Part shown: positions 18,602 to 38,800 of the stretch, one piece after another
Numbering within the stretch: position 1 is the stretch's first letter
Layout of the letters: each line of letters begins with the position of its first letter
Origin: Acidomonas methanolica
GTDB lineage: Bacteria; Pseudomonadota; Alphaproteobacteria; Acetobacterales; Acetobacteraceae
Length of the DNA stretch: 64,000 bases
Assembly (NCBI RefSeq): GCF_004346035.1
Contig: NZ_SLZN01000011.1
Span: forward strand, 1 to 64,000
Direction: 5' to 3'
Translations under genes and position numbers: made by a program
The notes under the pieces: model-generated
What the model was told of the DNA's origin: nothing
Seen by the model: the letters and a program-made list of their open reading frames with translations, nothing else
Databases searched by the model: none

Positions 18602-18910
18602 TTACAGTTTGATCTCGACATCCACGCCAGCGGCGAGGTCGAGCTTCATGAGGGCGTCCACGGTCTGCGGTGTCGGCTCGACAATGTCGAGCAGCCGGCG
18701 ATGAGTCCGAATCTCGAACTGTTCGCGGCTCTTCTTGTCCACATGCGGGGAGCGGTTCACGGTGAACCGTTCAATATGCGTCGGCAGCGGGATAGGACCC
18801 CGAACCCGCGCACCCGTACGCTTCGCCGTGTTGACGATCTCCTTGGTGCTGTTGTCAAGCACACGGTGATCATACGCCTTCAGGCGAATGCGGATGTTCT
18901 GGTTGTCCAT
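18602..18910 (-). CDS. rpsJ: 30S ribosomal protein S10
   Basis: S10 (102 residues, NusE) also acts in antitermination with Nus[22 protein letters not shown] at ATG 18910 and [29 protein letters not shown] are diagnostic. It begins the S10 cluster, 123 nt downstream of tuf; a GC-rich hairpin lies in that gap. Confidence 0.97.
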   Translation of the reverse strand: MDNQNIRIRLKAYDHRVLDNSTKEIVNTAKRTGARVRGPIPLPTHIERFTVNRSPHVDKKSREQFEIRTHRRLLDIVEPTPQTVDALMKLDLAAGVDVEIKL

Positions 18911-18977
18911 CTTACCAATCGTCCAACTCAAAAAGGTTCGGGTCTTACCCTGCCATCCTTGTTTGACCCCGAAAGAC

Positions 18978-19007
18978 GGCCCCGGCCGGATCGCTCCAGC
19001 CGGGGCC
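18978..19007 (-). terminator. GC hairpin between tuf and rpsJ, weak terminator or attenuator
   Basis: GGCCCCGGC (18978-18986) pairs perfectly with GCCGGGGCC (18999-19007), nine G-C pairs with a 12-base loop. On the minus strand the hairpin is followed only by GTCTTTCG, so the T tract is poor. It may attenuate tuf read-through into the S10 cluster. Confidence 0.45.
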
Positions 19008-19033
19008 CGTCAGTTCGGGACTTATTCAGTGCC

Positions 19034-20224
<1,191 letters not shown>

Positions 20225-20340
20225 CGTTTCTCTCCAGAATCCGCCGCCGGACGGCGGGGAAGATTTCTCATACTTCTTTCGGCCGGCAGACCCGAGGCAC
20301 GTCAGGCGCGCCCGCCGGGAAGCCCGCTAGCCGGTTTTTC

Positions 20341-20817
20341 TCACCAGCGATAGTGGCTGAATGCTTTATTCGCCTCGGCCATGCGGTGCGTGTCCTCGCG
20401 CTTCTTGACGGCCGTGCCGCGATTGTTGATCGCGTCCAGCAGTTCGTTCGAGAGACGCTCCTGCATCGTGCTCTCGCCGCGCTTGCGCGAGGCGTCGATG
20501 AGCCAGCGGATCGCCAAGGCCTGACGACGCTCGACGCGAACCTCGACCGGCACCTGGTAGGTCGCGCCGCCGACACGGCGGGACCGGACCTCAATGGCGG
20601 GCTTCACATTGTCGAGGGCCGCATGGAACATGGCGACCTCGTCAGCCTGCGCACCGCCGCGACGGCGCATCGTCTCCAGCGCGCCATAGACGATGCCTTC
20701 GGCAGTGGATTTCTTGCCATCGAACATCAGCGCGTTCATGAAACGCGTGATGACGATGTCTCCGAACTTCGGATCGGGAAGGATCTCGCGCTTCACGGCG
20801 CGATGACGGCGACTCAT
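20341..20817 (-). CDS. rpsG: 30S ribosomal protein S7
   Basis: S7 (158 residues) nucleates head assembly and represses the str operon in enterobacteria. [37 protein letters not shown] and the C-terminal [22 protein letters not shown] are standard. It lies 14 nt after rpsL. Confidence 0.97.
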   Translation of the reverse strand: MSRRHRAVKREILPDPKFGDIVITRFMNALMFDGKKSTAEGIVYGALETMRRRGGAQADEVAMFHAALDNVKPAIEVRSRRVGGATYQVPVEVRVERRQALAIRWLIDASRKRGESTMQERLSNELLDAINNRGTAVKKREDTHRMAEANKAFSHYRW

Positions 20818-20831
20818 ACCCTGTATTCCTC

Positions 20832-21203
<372 letters not shown>

Positions 21204-21423
21204 ACGCCCTTCCCGATCCTTGCTCATCCACAGCGCCGGGACAGGAATCCCGGACGCTCACCTCAACAGAATTCGGCGCGCGACAGATATCGCCCGCCAC
21301 TGACAGTCTTATTCGCGTATGGCCTAAGCATCGTCCCGAACGGGAGAGCGGCACCACATGCGCGCATGGTGTCTATCGAACGGCCTGCACCGTCCTGTAA
21401 GACGGGGGTAGCCGAGGGCGCGG

Positions 21424-21452
21424 AACCTACGGCGGGATTTTGCCCAAGTCAA
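21424..21452 (-). promoter_or_regulatory. Promoter of rpsL-rpsG-tuf
   Basis: On the minus strand TTGACT (21447-21452) and TAGGTT (21424-21429) are 17 bases apart. The -35 is near consensus, the -10 weak. It lies between the rpoC terminator and rpsL, which fits an independent str transcript with a leader of some 210 bases. Confidence 0.55.
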
Positions 21453-21503
21453 GCAGAACTCGCCGATTCGACGATTCGACGCAGAAACCGTTCCGCCAGA
21501 TGC

Positions 21504-21533
21504 GAAAAAGGGCGGGAGTCGCCTCCCGCCCTT
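21504..21533 (-). terminator. Intrinsic terminator after rpoC
   Basis: AGGGCGGGAG (21509-21518) pairs perfectly with CTCCCGCCCT (21523-21532) around TCGC. On the minus strand the hairpin is followed by a T run (A at 21505-21509). It starts 33 bases past the rpoC stop. Confidence 0.88.
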
Positions 21534-21565
21534 CCTCGAATCGTCCCGATCCTGCGGGCCGCGCC

Positions 21566-30032
<8,467 letters not shown>

Positions 30033-30190
30033 CTCTTCCCTGCCCCTTCGCACCAGACCTTCAGGTCGGCCGGAAAAGCGCCCGCAAGGGACGCCACCGG
30101 CCGACCGGAACGACCGGCCCAACCCGACGTTATGTTCTTTGCGGTTTCAGCGATCGGCCATCATAGACCAATCTCCCGCAACGGCAAATC

Positions 30191-30218
30191 GGGCGGGAAT
30201 CGACTCCGATTCCCGCCC
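30191..30218 (-). promoter_or_regulatory. Long perfect hairpin between rplL and rpoB
   Basis: GGGCGGGAATCG (30191-30202) pairs with CGATTCCCGCCC (30207-30218), twelve consecutive pairs around ACTC. On the minus strand only GATTTGCCG follows, so it lacks a U run and is unlikely to be a full terminator. Its place corresponds to the attenuator and RNase III processing site known between rplL and rpoB in enterobacteria; the function here is inferred. Confidence 0.65.
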
Positions 30219-30275
30219 CGATCCGCCTTGATCCTGCGAGGCGAAGCGGGATGCCCGTTCCGCCCCGTGAGATCC

Positions 30276-30656
30276 TTACTTGACCTCGACCTTCGCGCCG
30301 GCTTCTTCAAGCTGCTTCTTGATCTTGGCGGCCTCGTCCTTGCTGACGCCGTCCTTGACGGTCTTCGGCGCACCCTCGACGAGGTCCTTGGCTTCCTTCA
30401 GGCCCAGGCCCGTGATGGCGCGGACTTCCTTGATGACGTTGATCTTCTTGTCGCCGGCATCCGCGAGGATGACGGTGAACTCGGTCTGCTCCTCAGCCGG
30501 AGCCGCCGCCGCGCCGCCGCCGGCAGGAGCCGCCGCCACCGCGACCGGAGCCGCGGCAGACACGCCCCACTTCTCTTCGAGGAGCTTCGACAGCTCGGCT
30601 GCCTCGAGAACGGTCAGAGCCGAAAGCTCGTCAACAATCTTGTTCAGATCGGCCAT
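30276..30656 (-). CDS. rplL: 50S ribosomal protein L7/L12
   Basis: L7/L12 (126 residues) forms the stalk that recruits GTPase factors. The N-terminal dimer domain [31 protein letters not shown], an Ala/Pro/Gly hinge and the C-terminal factor-binding [30 protein letters not shown] are intact. ATG 30656; it follows rplJ by 76 nt. Confidence 0.97.
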   Translation of the reverse strand: MADLNKIVDELSALTVLEAAELSKLLEEKWGVSAAAPVAVAAAPAGGGAAAAPAEEQTEFTVILADAGDKKINVIKEVRAITGLGLKEAKDLVEGAPKTVKDGVSKDEAAKIKKQLEEAGAKVEVK

Positions 30657-30732
30657 TTTGATGGTCCCTATATGTACACTGGTTTCTGACAAACAAGGCC
30701 GGCGGCCTCACGCCGCCCGGCCCCAATGCGAT

Positions 30733-31251
30733 TCAGGCGGCTTCGCCACTCTTGGCATAGGCGCCGAAGACGCGCGCAAGCTGGCCGGCCGGCGCCTGGA
30801 TGACGCCCGCGATGCGCGTGGCGGGCGTGCTGATCATGCCCACCAACCTCGCACGCAGTTCATCCAGCGACGGCAGCTCGGCGAGCGCCCGGACACCATC
30901 CGCATTCAGCGTCTGCTTGCCCAGGGCGCCGCCCAGCACCACCAGCTTGTCATTCGTCTTGGCGAACTCGACGATCGTCTTCGCCACGGCCACCGGGTCA
31001 TCCGCCCACGCAAGCGCGGTCGGCCCCTTCAGCAGCGGCACGATGCCGTCGAATTGGGTTCCATCCAGAGCGCGGAGGGCCAGCCGGTTCTTCGCGACCT
31101 TGTACGTTGCTCCCGCCGCACGAACGCGTCGACGCAACTCCGTCACTTCGGCGACCGTCAGACCCTTGTTATGGGTGACGACCACCATCGACGTGCTGCC
31201 GAACACATTGGCGAGGAACTCGACGAAGGCCCGCTTTTCCGTACGGTCCAA
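30733..31251 (-). CDS. rplJ: 50S ribosomal protein L10
   Basis: L10 (172 residues) anchors the L7/L12 stalk and, bound to it, represses its own mRNA. (L)[18 protein letters not shown] begins at TTG 31251; GAGGAG lies eight bases upstream and the nearby ATG at 31258 is out of frame, so TTG is the start. [11 protein letters not shown] and the C-terminal stalk helix ending [10 protein letters not shown] are visible. The 333-nt leader upstream suggests autogenous control. Confidence 0.95.
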   Translation of the reverse strand: MDRTEKRAFVEFLANVFGSTSMVVVTHNKGLTVAEVTELRRRVRAAGATYKVAKNRLALRALDGTQFDGIVPLLKGPTALAWADDPVAVAKTIVEFAKTNDKLVVLGGALGKQTLNADGVRALAELPSLDELRARLVGMISTPATRIAGVIQAPAGQLARVFGAYAKSGEAA

Positions 31252-31584
31252 ATCCCATACTCCTCGTCAACCGCAGGGATGAAAACATCCCCGCAATTGG
31301 ATTACCCATGGCGCCGCCCCCGTTGCGGAGGCGGACACCGCTCGCCTGTCCTCGTGTCGGAACCCAGCGCGACGACGGGCGAAGAAGCCCGCCGAAACCC
31401 TGGCGCCCCGTCTCACGCGCGCGGCCTTTCGGCCCTTTAGGACGCCCCGCAAGGCGTCACGAGCGGTCTCGGACAGGTTCGGGAACGGGAAAACCCGCCC
31501 CTGCGCCGCCCTATCCCGAGGATAGCCCCGGAATAGGGCGTCATCTCACCGGCGGTTCCGGACGATCCCGGAGCCGCCTCGAAC
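31252..31584 (-). promoter_or_regulatory. rplJ leader region
   Basis: No gene is convincing in these 333 bases. On the minus strand they contain a strong stem (GCCCTAT near 31544-31550 pairing with ATAGGGC near 31519-31525), several GC-rich hairpins, and the rplJ ribosome site GAGGAG. Position and structure fit an L10-type autoregulatory leader; a match to the L10 leader model was not tested. Confidence 0.5.
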
Positions 31585-32277
31585 TCACGCGCCCAGCGTG
31601 GCCACGTCGAGACGGACACCCGGCCCCATCGTGGACGACAACGCGGCCTTCTTCAGATAGGTGCCCTTGGCGCCCGTGGGACGCGCCTTCTGCACGGCAT
31701 CGACCAGCGCCTTGATGTTCTCTTCCAGCTTGGCCGCATCGAAGGAAGCCTTGCCGATTCCGGCATGGATGATGCCCGCCTTCTCGGCGCGGTATTCGAC
31801 CTGGCCGGACTTGGCGGCCAGGACGGCGCCCTTGACGTCCATCGTCACCGTGCCCAGCCGGGGATTCGGCATCAGGCCGCGCGGGCCGAGAATCTTGCCG
31901 AGGCGTCCGACCAGACCCATCATGTCCGGCGTGGCGATGCAGCGGTCGAACTCGATCGTGCCGTTCTGGATCTGCTCGGCCAGATCCTCGGCACCGACGA
32001 CCTCGGCGCCCGCCGCCTTCGCTTCCTCGGCCTTCGGGCCGCGGGCGAACACGCCGACGCGCAGGGTCTTGCCCGTGCCGTTCGGCAGGGAGATCAGGCC
32101 GCGCACCATCTGGTCGGCATGACGCGGGTCGATGCCGAGATTCAGCGACAGCTCGACCGTCTCGTCGAACTTCGCCTTGGCGTTGGTCTTCACCAGCGCC
32201 ACCGCCTCGGCGAGGCTGTAGGATTTGGCGTGATCGACCGCAGCCCGGGCCGCGATCATGCGCTTGTTCTTGGCCAT
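31585..32277 (-). CDS. rplA: 50S ribosomal protein L1
   Basis: L1 (230 residues) forms the mobile stalk at the E site and represses the L11-L1 mRNA in enterobacteria. [41 protein letters not shown] and [21 protein letters not shown] are diagnostic. ATG 32277 lies 4 nt past rplK. Confidence 0.97.
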   Translation of the reverse strand: MAKNKRMIAARAAVDHAKSYSLAEAVALVKTNAKAKFDETVELSLNLGIDPRHADQMVRGLISLPNGTGKTLRVGVFARGPKAEEAKAAGAEVVGAEDLAEQIQNGTIEFDRCIATPDMMGLVGRLGKILGPRGLMPNPRLGTVTMDVKGAVLAAKSGQVEYRAEKAGIIHAGIGKASFDAAKLEENIKALVDAVQKARPTGAKGTYLKKAALSSTMGPGVRLDVATLGA

Positions 32278-32281
32278 CGAC

Positions 32282-32716
32282 TCAGCCCTCCACCACCGCG
32301 ATGCCCATCGACTTGGCGGAACCGGCGAGCATGCGCACCGCCGCGTCCAGATCGTTGGCGTTCATGTCCTTGGCCTTCTCCTCGGCGATCTCGCGGAGCT
32401 GGGCCAGCGTCACCTTGCCGACCGCCGCCGACTTGCCGACCGTCTGGCTGCCCTTGGAAATCTTGGCGGCCTTCAGGAGGAAATAGGTGTTCGGCGGAGT
32501 CTTGGTGATGAAGCTGAACGTGCGGTCCGCATAGGCGGTGATGACGACCGGAATCGGCATCCCCGGCTCGAGCGTCTGCGTCTTGGCGTTGAACTCCTTG
32601 CAGAACTGCATGATGTTCAGGCCGCGCTGGCCGAGCGCCGGGCCGACCGGCGGCGACGGATTCGCCTTGCCCGCCGGAATCTGCAACTTGATGTAGCCAA
32701 CGACTTTCTTGGCCAT
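32282..32716 (-). CDS. rplK: 50S ribosomal protein L11
   Basis: L11 (144 residues) is part of the GTPase-associated centre and is needed for RelA activation. [32 protein letters not shown] and the C-terminal rRNA-binding [22 protein letters not shown] are standard. It is the first gene of the minus-strand block. secE and nusG, its usual upstream partners, are absent; an efflux operon lies there instead. Confidence 0.97.
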   Translation of the reverse strand: MAKKVVGYIKLQIPAGKANPSPPVGPALGQRGLNIMQFCKEFNAKTQTLEPGMPIPVVITAYADRTFSFITKTPPNTYFLLKAAKISKGSQTVGKSAAVGKVTLAQLREIAEEKAKDMNANDLDAAVRMLAGSAKSMGIAVVEG

Positions 32717-32814
32717 ATCCGGGTCTCCTCATGGTTGCCCGAACCGCGGTTCCAGCGAAAAGGCGCGACAGACACGCCGCGCCTTCTCTCCCGCGTTCCG
32801 AATTGAGAGGCGGC

Positions 32815-32844
32815 CCCTTACCGCCCCGAAGGGGGAGCTGTCAA
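32815..32844 (-). promoter_or_regulatory. Candidate promoter of the rplK operon
   Basis: A perfect TTGACA (minus strand, 32839-32844) is followed after 18 bases by TAAGGG (32815-32820). The -10 box is weak. The spacer holds a small CCCC-TTCG-GGGG type hairpin. It lies about 100 bases before rplK. Confidence 0.45.
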
Positions 32845-32943
32845 GTGTTCCGGCTCGAAACCGTCGACGGCCCATCGCCCCTCGAACATCCCGACCTTGA
32901 AAAAAGTGATGTCCAGGCAAGACCCGGGATGCGAATCACACCC

Positions 32944-34554
32944 CTACTTCGTCGCCGGCCCCCGAGTCGCGCCGACATCCCCGAGATTCGCATCGGCGGG
33001 CGCGCCGAAATTCGTGACGCCCCCCGCCGGAGTGGGCCAATGCAATCCCTGATATTGCAGGGGATGAATCGGGTCGATCTTGCTGACGGGCGGCAGCTCG
33101 TTCCGGTTCCACCCCCCGCCGAGCGCGCGCGCGAGCCGCACCGTGGCCTGAAGCTGGATGGTTTCGGCCTGAACCTCGCCGATCCTGGCCGTCAGCGCCG
33201 CCTGCTGGGCGACCACCACATCGAGATAATTCGTCAGCCCGCCCGTATAGAGCGCCATCACCATCTTCTGCGTGCGCAGCGCCGCAGCCACCGCCTGGGC
33301 CTGCTGCTCCTGCTGTTCGCGGAAGCGACGGGTCTGGCTCAGCCCGTCCTCCACATCCTGGAAGGCGCCCAGCACCGTCGCGCGATAGCTGTCCGCCGCC
33401 TCGCGATACTGGGACCACGCCCGTTGCAGCGCCGCGCGCCGCAACCCGCCGGTGAAAGCCGGCTCGACCGCCTGCACGGCATAGCTCCACATGGAGTTGG
33501 CCAGATTGGCGAGGTCGAAGCCATTGTTCATGAACCCGCCCGTAGCCGAGAACGTCACATTCGGATAGAACGCCGCGCGGGCGACGCCGATCGCCCGGCT
33601 CGACGCCGCCATGCGCCGCTCCGCCTCCGCCACGTCCGGCCGCCGCTGCAACAGGCCCGACGGAATGCCCGCCCCGAACACAATGTCGGCAAAGCCGAGC
33701 GTCTGGCTGTGGCTCCGGGGAAGGTCGAGGCTGACCGGCGTGGCGTTCACCAGCGTGGCGATCGCATGTTCCATCACTTCGCGCTGCGCCTGCGTGTTGC
33801 TGCGCGCGGCCATGGTCGCGAACAACTCGTCTTGCGCGCGGGAGACGTCCATCCCCGCCCCGATCGCTCCGAACTGCCGAAGCTGGGTGATCTGCACGGC
33901 CGCCCGGAAATACCGCACGGAATCGTCATAAACGGCCAACTGCGCATCCAGCCCGCGCAGGCCGATATAGTCCGACGCGAGTTCCGCCTCCAGTTCGAGC
34001 CGGGTCAGCGCATAGGACGCCGCCTCCGCCTGGGCGAGATTTTTCTGCATATGCGAGGTGTTGCGGATGTGATCCCAGAAGTCCGGCTCCCAGGTCGCCG
34101 CGCCGCTGTAATACACGCTCGATTCATAAAGGGGCGAGGTAGAGCCGGACGGTCGCCACAGTCGCGTTTTGGACGCCTGATTGTTGCTCATCGCGCCCAT
34201 GGCGGAAAGTTGCGGATAAAGCTGCGCCTCCGTCTCGCGCGCGATGTCACGCGACTGGGTGAAGATTTCCGCCGCCGCCTGAAGAGTAGGATTGCGCGCC
34301 AGCATCCGCCCTTCGAGCGCGTTCAGCTCCGGATCGCGGAACGACGTCCACCAGTCGCGGCGCGGCGCGGCGTCCGCCGGGTGGCCGTCCACCAGAACGC
34401 CATGACCTTTCCAGCCATCGGGATAGAGATATTTCGGTTCCTGATAGGCCGGCGCGAGGTCGCACGCGGCAAGGCACCCCATCGCTCCCAGCGCCAGACC
34501 GACCCGCCATTTCCTCGCCTGCCTCACCACGCGACGCCGCACGCCACACGTCAC
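32944..34554 (-). CDS. RND efflux outer membrane lipoprotein (NodT/OprM family)
   Basis: This 536-residue protein is the outer membrane channel of the tripartite pump. A lipoprotein signal ends in CLAACD, with Cys near residue 31. Two repeated outer-membrane-efflux domains of alternating alpha-barrel and beta-strand segments follow; LLQRRPDVAEAERRMAASSRAIGVARAAFYPNVT is the family signature. GTG 34554 overlaps the adaptor stop (GTGA), so translation is coupled. The C-terminal 60 residues after LGGGWNRNELPP are an unusual low-complexity extension. Confidence 0.92.
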   Translation of the reverse strand: MTCGVRRRVVRQARKWRVGLALGAMGCLAACDLAPAYQEPKYLYPDGWKGHGVLVDGHPADAAPRRDWWTSFRDPELNALEGRMLARNPTLQAAAEIFTQSRDIARETEAQLYPQLSAMGAMSNNQASKTRLWRPSGSTSPLYESSVYYSGAATWEPDFWDHIRNTSHMQKNLAQAEAASYALTRLELEAELASDYIGLRGLDAQLAVYDDSVRYFRAAVQITQLRQFGAIGAGMDVSRAQDELFATMAARSNTQAQREVMEHAIATLVNATPVSLDLPRSHSQTLGFADIVFGAGIPSGLLQRRPDVAEAERRMAASSRAIGVARAAFYPNVTFSATGGFMNNGFDLANLANSMWSYAVQAVEPAFTGGLRRAALQRAWSQYREAADSYRATVLGAFQDVEDGLSQTRRFREQQEQQAQAVAAALRTQKMVMALYTGGLTNYLDVVVAQQAALTARIGEVQAETIQLQATVRLARALGGGWNRNELPPVSKIDPIHPLQYQGLHWPTPAGGVTNFGAPADANLGDVGATRGPATK

Positions 34555-35843
34555 TGCTTGGCCCCCATCTCGGGAGCGGGAGAGCTGTCTTCGGGCGTGG
34601 CGTCATGCGATGCCGGCCGATTCTTCTTCGGCGCCATCAGCGCATCGTTGTAGCCGCGCGTGACCGAGACCACCTTGACCTCGTCGCCCTCCAGCAGATC
34701 GGCCGGCGGGTTGGCGACGATCTGGTCTTCCGCCTTCAGCCCCTTGAGAATCTGGATCGTCAGGCCGTAATTGATGCCGACCGTGACGTCGATCAGATGC
34801 ACCCGGTTGTCCACGACCTTCGCGAGCTGCGTGCCCTGCGCGCGGAAGATCAGCGAGTTGAGCGGCACGATCAACACGTTCGGATCGCCGGGAGCGGTGA
34901 AATGCGCAGTCGCGTAGGAATCCGGCCAAAGCGACGCATCCGGATTCGCCACCGTCAACTCCGTCGTCACCGTACGCGTCGCGGCATTGAACGCCTGCGC
35001 CGTCGTCAGATAATGCGCCGTGTATTCGCGGTCCGGATATTGCGGCACGGTCAGCTTCGCCGCCAGCTTGTTGGAAATCACCGCCGCATAGTCCTGCGGA
35101 ACGGAGACGAAGACACGCAGCGCATGCATGTCGGCAACGGTGAAAAGCTCCGAGACGCTGCCGCGCGCACTCAGATCGCCGCCGCCCGCGCTCACGTAAT
35201 CGCCGACATTCACCATGCGCGAGGTCACGACGCCGTCAAAGGGGGCCACGATCTTCTTGAAGTTCTCCAGAGCCTCGTAGCGGTCCACCTCATGCTCGGC
35301 CTGTTCGAGCTGCGCCTTCTGCGCGGCGGCGTTGGCGGCCTGGACGTCCACGTCCTGACGCGAGACCGCCTGAGTCCCCCTCAGCGCGGCCCAGCGATTG
35401 GCGGTGATGACGGCGAGCTTGTATCGCGCCAGCACGACGTTGTAATTCGCCTTCGACGCCTGGTACAGGGCGTCGAGACTCGGCGTATTGATCTCGGCGA
35501 GCAGATCGCCCTTCTTCACATGGGCACCGTAATCCGTGTACCACATCTTCACGTAACCGGAGACCTGCGCGTAGATCGGCGCCTGGTACCAGGCCGCGAG
35601 ATTGGCGGGCAGGTCGAACTCCCGCTTCGCGGGACCGGCTTGCGGCGAGATCAGCGTCACGCGCGGCCGCGCCCAATCCTCGGCATCCATGGCCAGATGA
35701 TGCCGATGCGCCACCCGCTCGACGATACCCCAGATCGCCAGGATCACCGCGATCGCGATCAGGAGCAGCACCAACAGCCGCCCGCGACTGCTGGAGGGTC
35801 GATCCGGCAGAGAGAGACTCTGCCCCGCATTGCCCTGGCTCAT
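34551..35843 (-). CDS. RND efflux periplasmic adaptor (membrane fusion protein)
   Basis: The 430-residue adaptor links the permease to the outer membrane channel. One N-terminal membrane anchor (LLVLLLIAIAVILAIWGIV, residues about 23-41) is followed by the biotinyl-lipoyl half AQVSGYVKMWYTDYGAHVKKGDLLAEI. A coiled-coil hairpin rich in Ala and Gln lies near 115-175, then the second lipoyl half and beta-barrel domain (APFDGVVTSRMVNVGDYV). The start overlaps the permease stop by 4 nt. The tail after LLEGDEVKVV is charged and disordered. Confidence 0.93.
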   Translation of the reverse strand: MSQGNAGQSLSLPDRPSSSRGRLLVLLLIAIAVILAIWGIVERVAHRHHLAMDAEDWARPRVTLISPQAGPAKREFDLPANLAAWYQAPIYAQVSGYVKMWYTDYGAHVKKGDLLAEINTPSLDALYQASKANYNVVLARYKLAVITANRWAALRGTQAVSRQDVDVQAANAAAQKAQLEQAEHEVDRYEALENFKKIVAPFDGVVTSRMVNVGDYVSAGGGDLSARGSVSELFTVADMHALRVFVSVPQDYAAVISNKLAAKLTVPQYPDREYTAHYLTTAQAFNAATRTVTTELTVANPDASLWPDSYATAHFTAPGDPNVLIVPLNSLIFRAQGTQLAKVVDNRVHLIDVTVGINYGLTIQILKGLKAEDQIVANPPADLLEGDEVKVVSVTRGYNDALMAPKKNRPASHDATPEDSSPAPEMGAKQ

Positions 35844-38800
35844 GCCCGCGCTCCTTCCTCAAGGGCCGAGCCGCGCGGCGGATGGCCTGAACCTGATTTC
35901 CTGTGATGAACGATGGCGAACACGCACGGCACGAAGAGCAGCGTGGCGACGGTCGCGACGAGAAGCCCCCCGATCACCGCCTTGCCCAGCGGCGCGTTCT
36001 CCGAATTGCTGATCGACATGGGCACCATGCCGATGATCATGGCGAGCGCCGTCATCAGGACAGGGCGAATCCGCTCATAACCCGCCTCGACCGCGGCTTT
36101 CAGGGCGTCGGCATGCACGTCCATCCGTTCGCGCGCGAAGGAGACGACCAGGATGGCGTTGGCCGTCGCCGTGCCCATGCACATGATCGCCCCCGTCAGC
36201 GCCGGGACGGAGAGCGGCGTATGGGTCAGGAACAGCGCCCATGCGATCCCCGCCAGCGCTCCCGGCAGCGCGGTGATGATGACGAACGGATCGAGCCATG
36301 ACTGGAAGTTCACGACGATGATGAGATAGACGAGCACGATCGACATGACGAGGCCGATGATGAGCTGCGTATAGGCGCTCGTCATCGTCGTCGCCTGCCC
36401 ACGCAGGGTCAGCCGCGAGCCGTGCGGCAACTCCTTCCGCATCGAATCCATCACCTTCCGCACATCCCGCGACACCTGCCCCAGATCAAGATTCTCGTTC
36501 GAGCCGTAGATATCGAAAACCGGCAGGATGTTGTAATGAGCCACTTCCGCCGGCGTGCCGGTGAATGTGATATTCGACAGCGCCGCCAGAAGCTGGGGCT
36601 GCATATTCTGCGGATTGCCGTCCCCCCGGTCGATCGGGATCGTCTTCAGATCGTTGAGGGTCTGGAGGTTATAAGCGGGCGTCTGCACGTCGATCAACTG
36701 CGACGTGCCCTGCTTGCTGAGATAATACACGATACCGACCTGCGAACTTCCCGAGAGAACCGTCAGGGCGTTCCGCGCCACGTTCTGCTCCGTGATGCCG
36801 GTTCCCAGCGCGAAGGAGCGATGCGTCGTGATGCTGATGGTGGGCATCGTCATCGGCTCCTGCACGCTGACATCCGTGAGTCCGGGGATATGGCGCAGCT
36901 TCTGGGCCAGCCTGGTGGCGAAGGCGTAGTTCCCGTAAAGATCCCGCCCGATCACCTGCACGTCGATCGGCGAAGGCAGGCCGAAATTCAGAATCTTCGC
37001 CGTGAGATCGGCGGGCTGGAACGTGACCTGCGTGCCGGGGAAGGCGTCGGTCAGAATCCGCCGCAAGGCGCGGCGATACTCCGCCGTCGGACTCGCGTCA
37101 TTCTTCAGCGAGACGGTGATGTCGCAATCCTCCGTCCCCACCGTCGGGCTGGGGATGAAGGCCTGATTCATCTGCGAGAAGGGCAGGCCGCAATTGTTCA
37201 GCACGGTCTCGACATTGTCGCCCAGATACCCGCGAATCCTCTTCTCCATCAGAGTGGAAATCTTGCCGGATTCTCCCAGCCGCGTGCCGATCGGCGCGCG
37301 CATGTGCAATTGCAGGGAACCGGACCGTATCTCGGGAAAGAACTCCTGCCCCACCACCAGGTAAAGCCCCAGCGACAGCACCGCGCAGACAAGAAATCCG
37401 AGCACGAACCGTCCGCGAATGGCCACCAGTCTGACCAGAAGCTCGTAATAGCTGGTGCGGAACGCCGTGAAACGCCGCTCGAACCCTTGCTGGAAGCGCT
37501 TGAACGGCCCGGGCGCGCGATGATGCGCCTCCGGATTGCGATGCTCCGCCACCTGCGCCGCGAGCATGAAGTTCGCCATGGTCGGCACGAGGGTCCGCGA
37601 CAGGATGAACGAGGCGACCATGGCGAAGATGATCGCCTCCGCCATCGGCATGAACAGCCAGCCCGCGACGCCGGTCAGCTCGAAGAGCGGCATCCAGACG
37701 ATGCAGATGCACGTCGTCGAGACGAAGGTCGGGATGACGATCTGGTTGGCCGCGTCGATGATGGCGAGTTCGAGTTCCTTGCCCATCTCCAGATGGGTGT
37801 CGATGTTCTCGATCATGACGGTCGCGTCGTCGACGAGGATGCCGACGGCGAGCGCCAGGCCGCCGAGCGTCATCACGTTGATCGACTGCCCGGCGATCTG
37901 CAATCCCGCCACGGAACACAGGATCGCCAGAGGGATCGAGGTCGCCACGATCAGGGTGGAGCGCCAGGAACCGAGGAAGAGCAGCACCGCCAGGCTGGTG
38001 AGCAAGGCCGCGATCACCATTTCCCGCACGACGTCGCGCACGGAATCCTTCACGAAACCCGAGGCGTCGGTCAGGATCTTGACGGTCGTGCCGCTGGGCA
38101 AAGTCGGCTGGATCTGGGGAAGCAGCGCCTTGATCCCCGCGACCACGGAGAGAGTGGAGGCGTCGCCCGTCTTCATGACCACCATCATGATCGCCTGCCG
38201 GCCGCCGACGAGGACGGCGTTGGCCTGCGGCGCGCCGCCGTAATGCACGTGAGCGACGTCCCTCAGATAGACGACCGCGTTGCCGACCTGCTTGAGCGGC
38301 AGGTTGTTGAATGTCTCGACCTCGCGCGGCTGGGCGTTGGTCCGGACCATATAGTCATAGGGACCGATTCGCTGATCGCCCGCCGGCAGCACGATATTCT
38401 GCTTGTTGAGCGCGTCCGCCACGTCGACGGCGGAGAGGTTGTGCGCCATGAGCTTGGCGGGATCGATATCGACCGTGACATAGTTCGACTGGCCGCCATA
38501 CGGGTTCGGCAATGCGGCCCCCGCCACGGAGACGAGCTGCGGACGGATGAAGTTCGACGCGACATTGTAGAGGCGAGACCCGCTGAGCGACGCGTTCTGC
38601 ACCTGAAGCGTCATCACCGGCACGGAGGACGCGTTATAGGTCAGAATCAGCGGCGGCGTCGCGCCGATGGGAAGCTGCTTGATGATCGTCTGCGAGACCG
38701 AGGTGATCTGCGTCTGGGCGACCGACGTATTCGTCCCCGGCTGGAAGAACACCTTCACAATCCCGCGCCCGTAATACGAACCGGATTCGATATGCTCGAT

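Larger units (their letters stand above)
21204..21565 (-). other. Intergenic region between rpoC and rpsL
   Basis: These 362 bases hold the rpoC terminator (21504-21533), the rpsL promoter (21424-21452) and a 220-base leader. Within the leader, CCGGGA (21237-21242) and TCCCGG (21248-21253) form a small hairpin close to rpsL, a possible regulatory stem. No protein-like frame was found. Confidence 0.6.
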
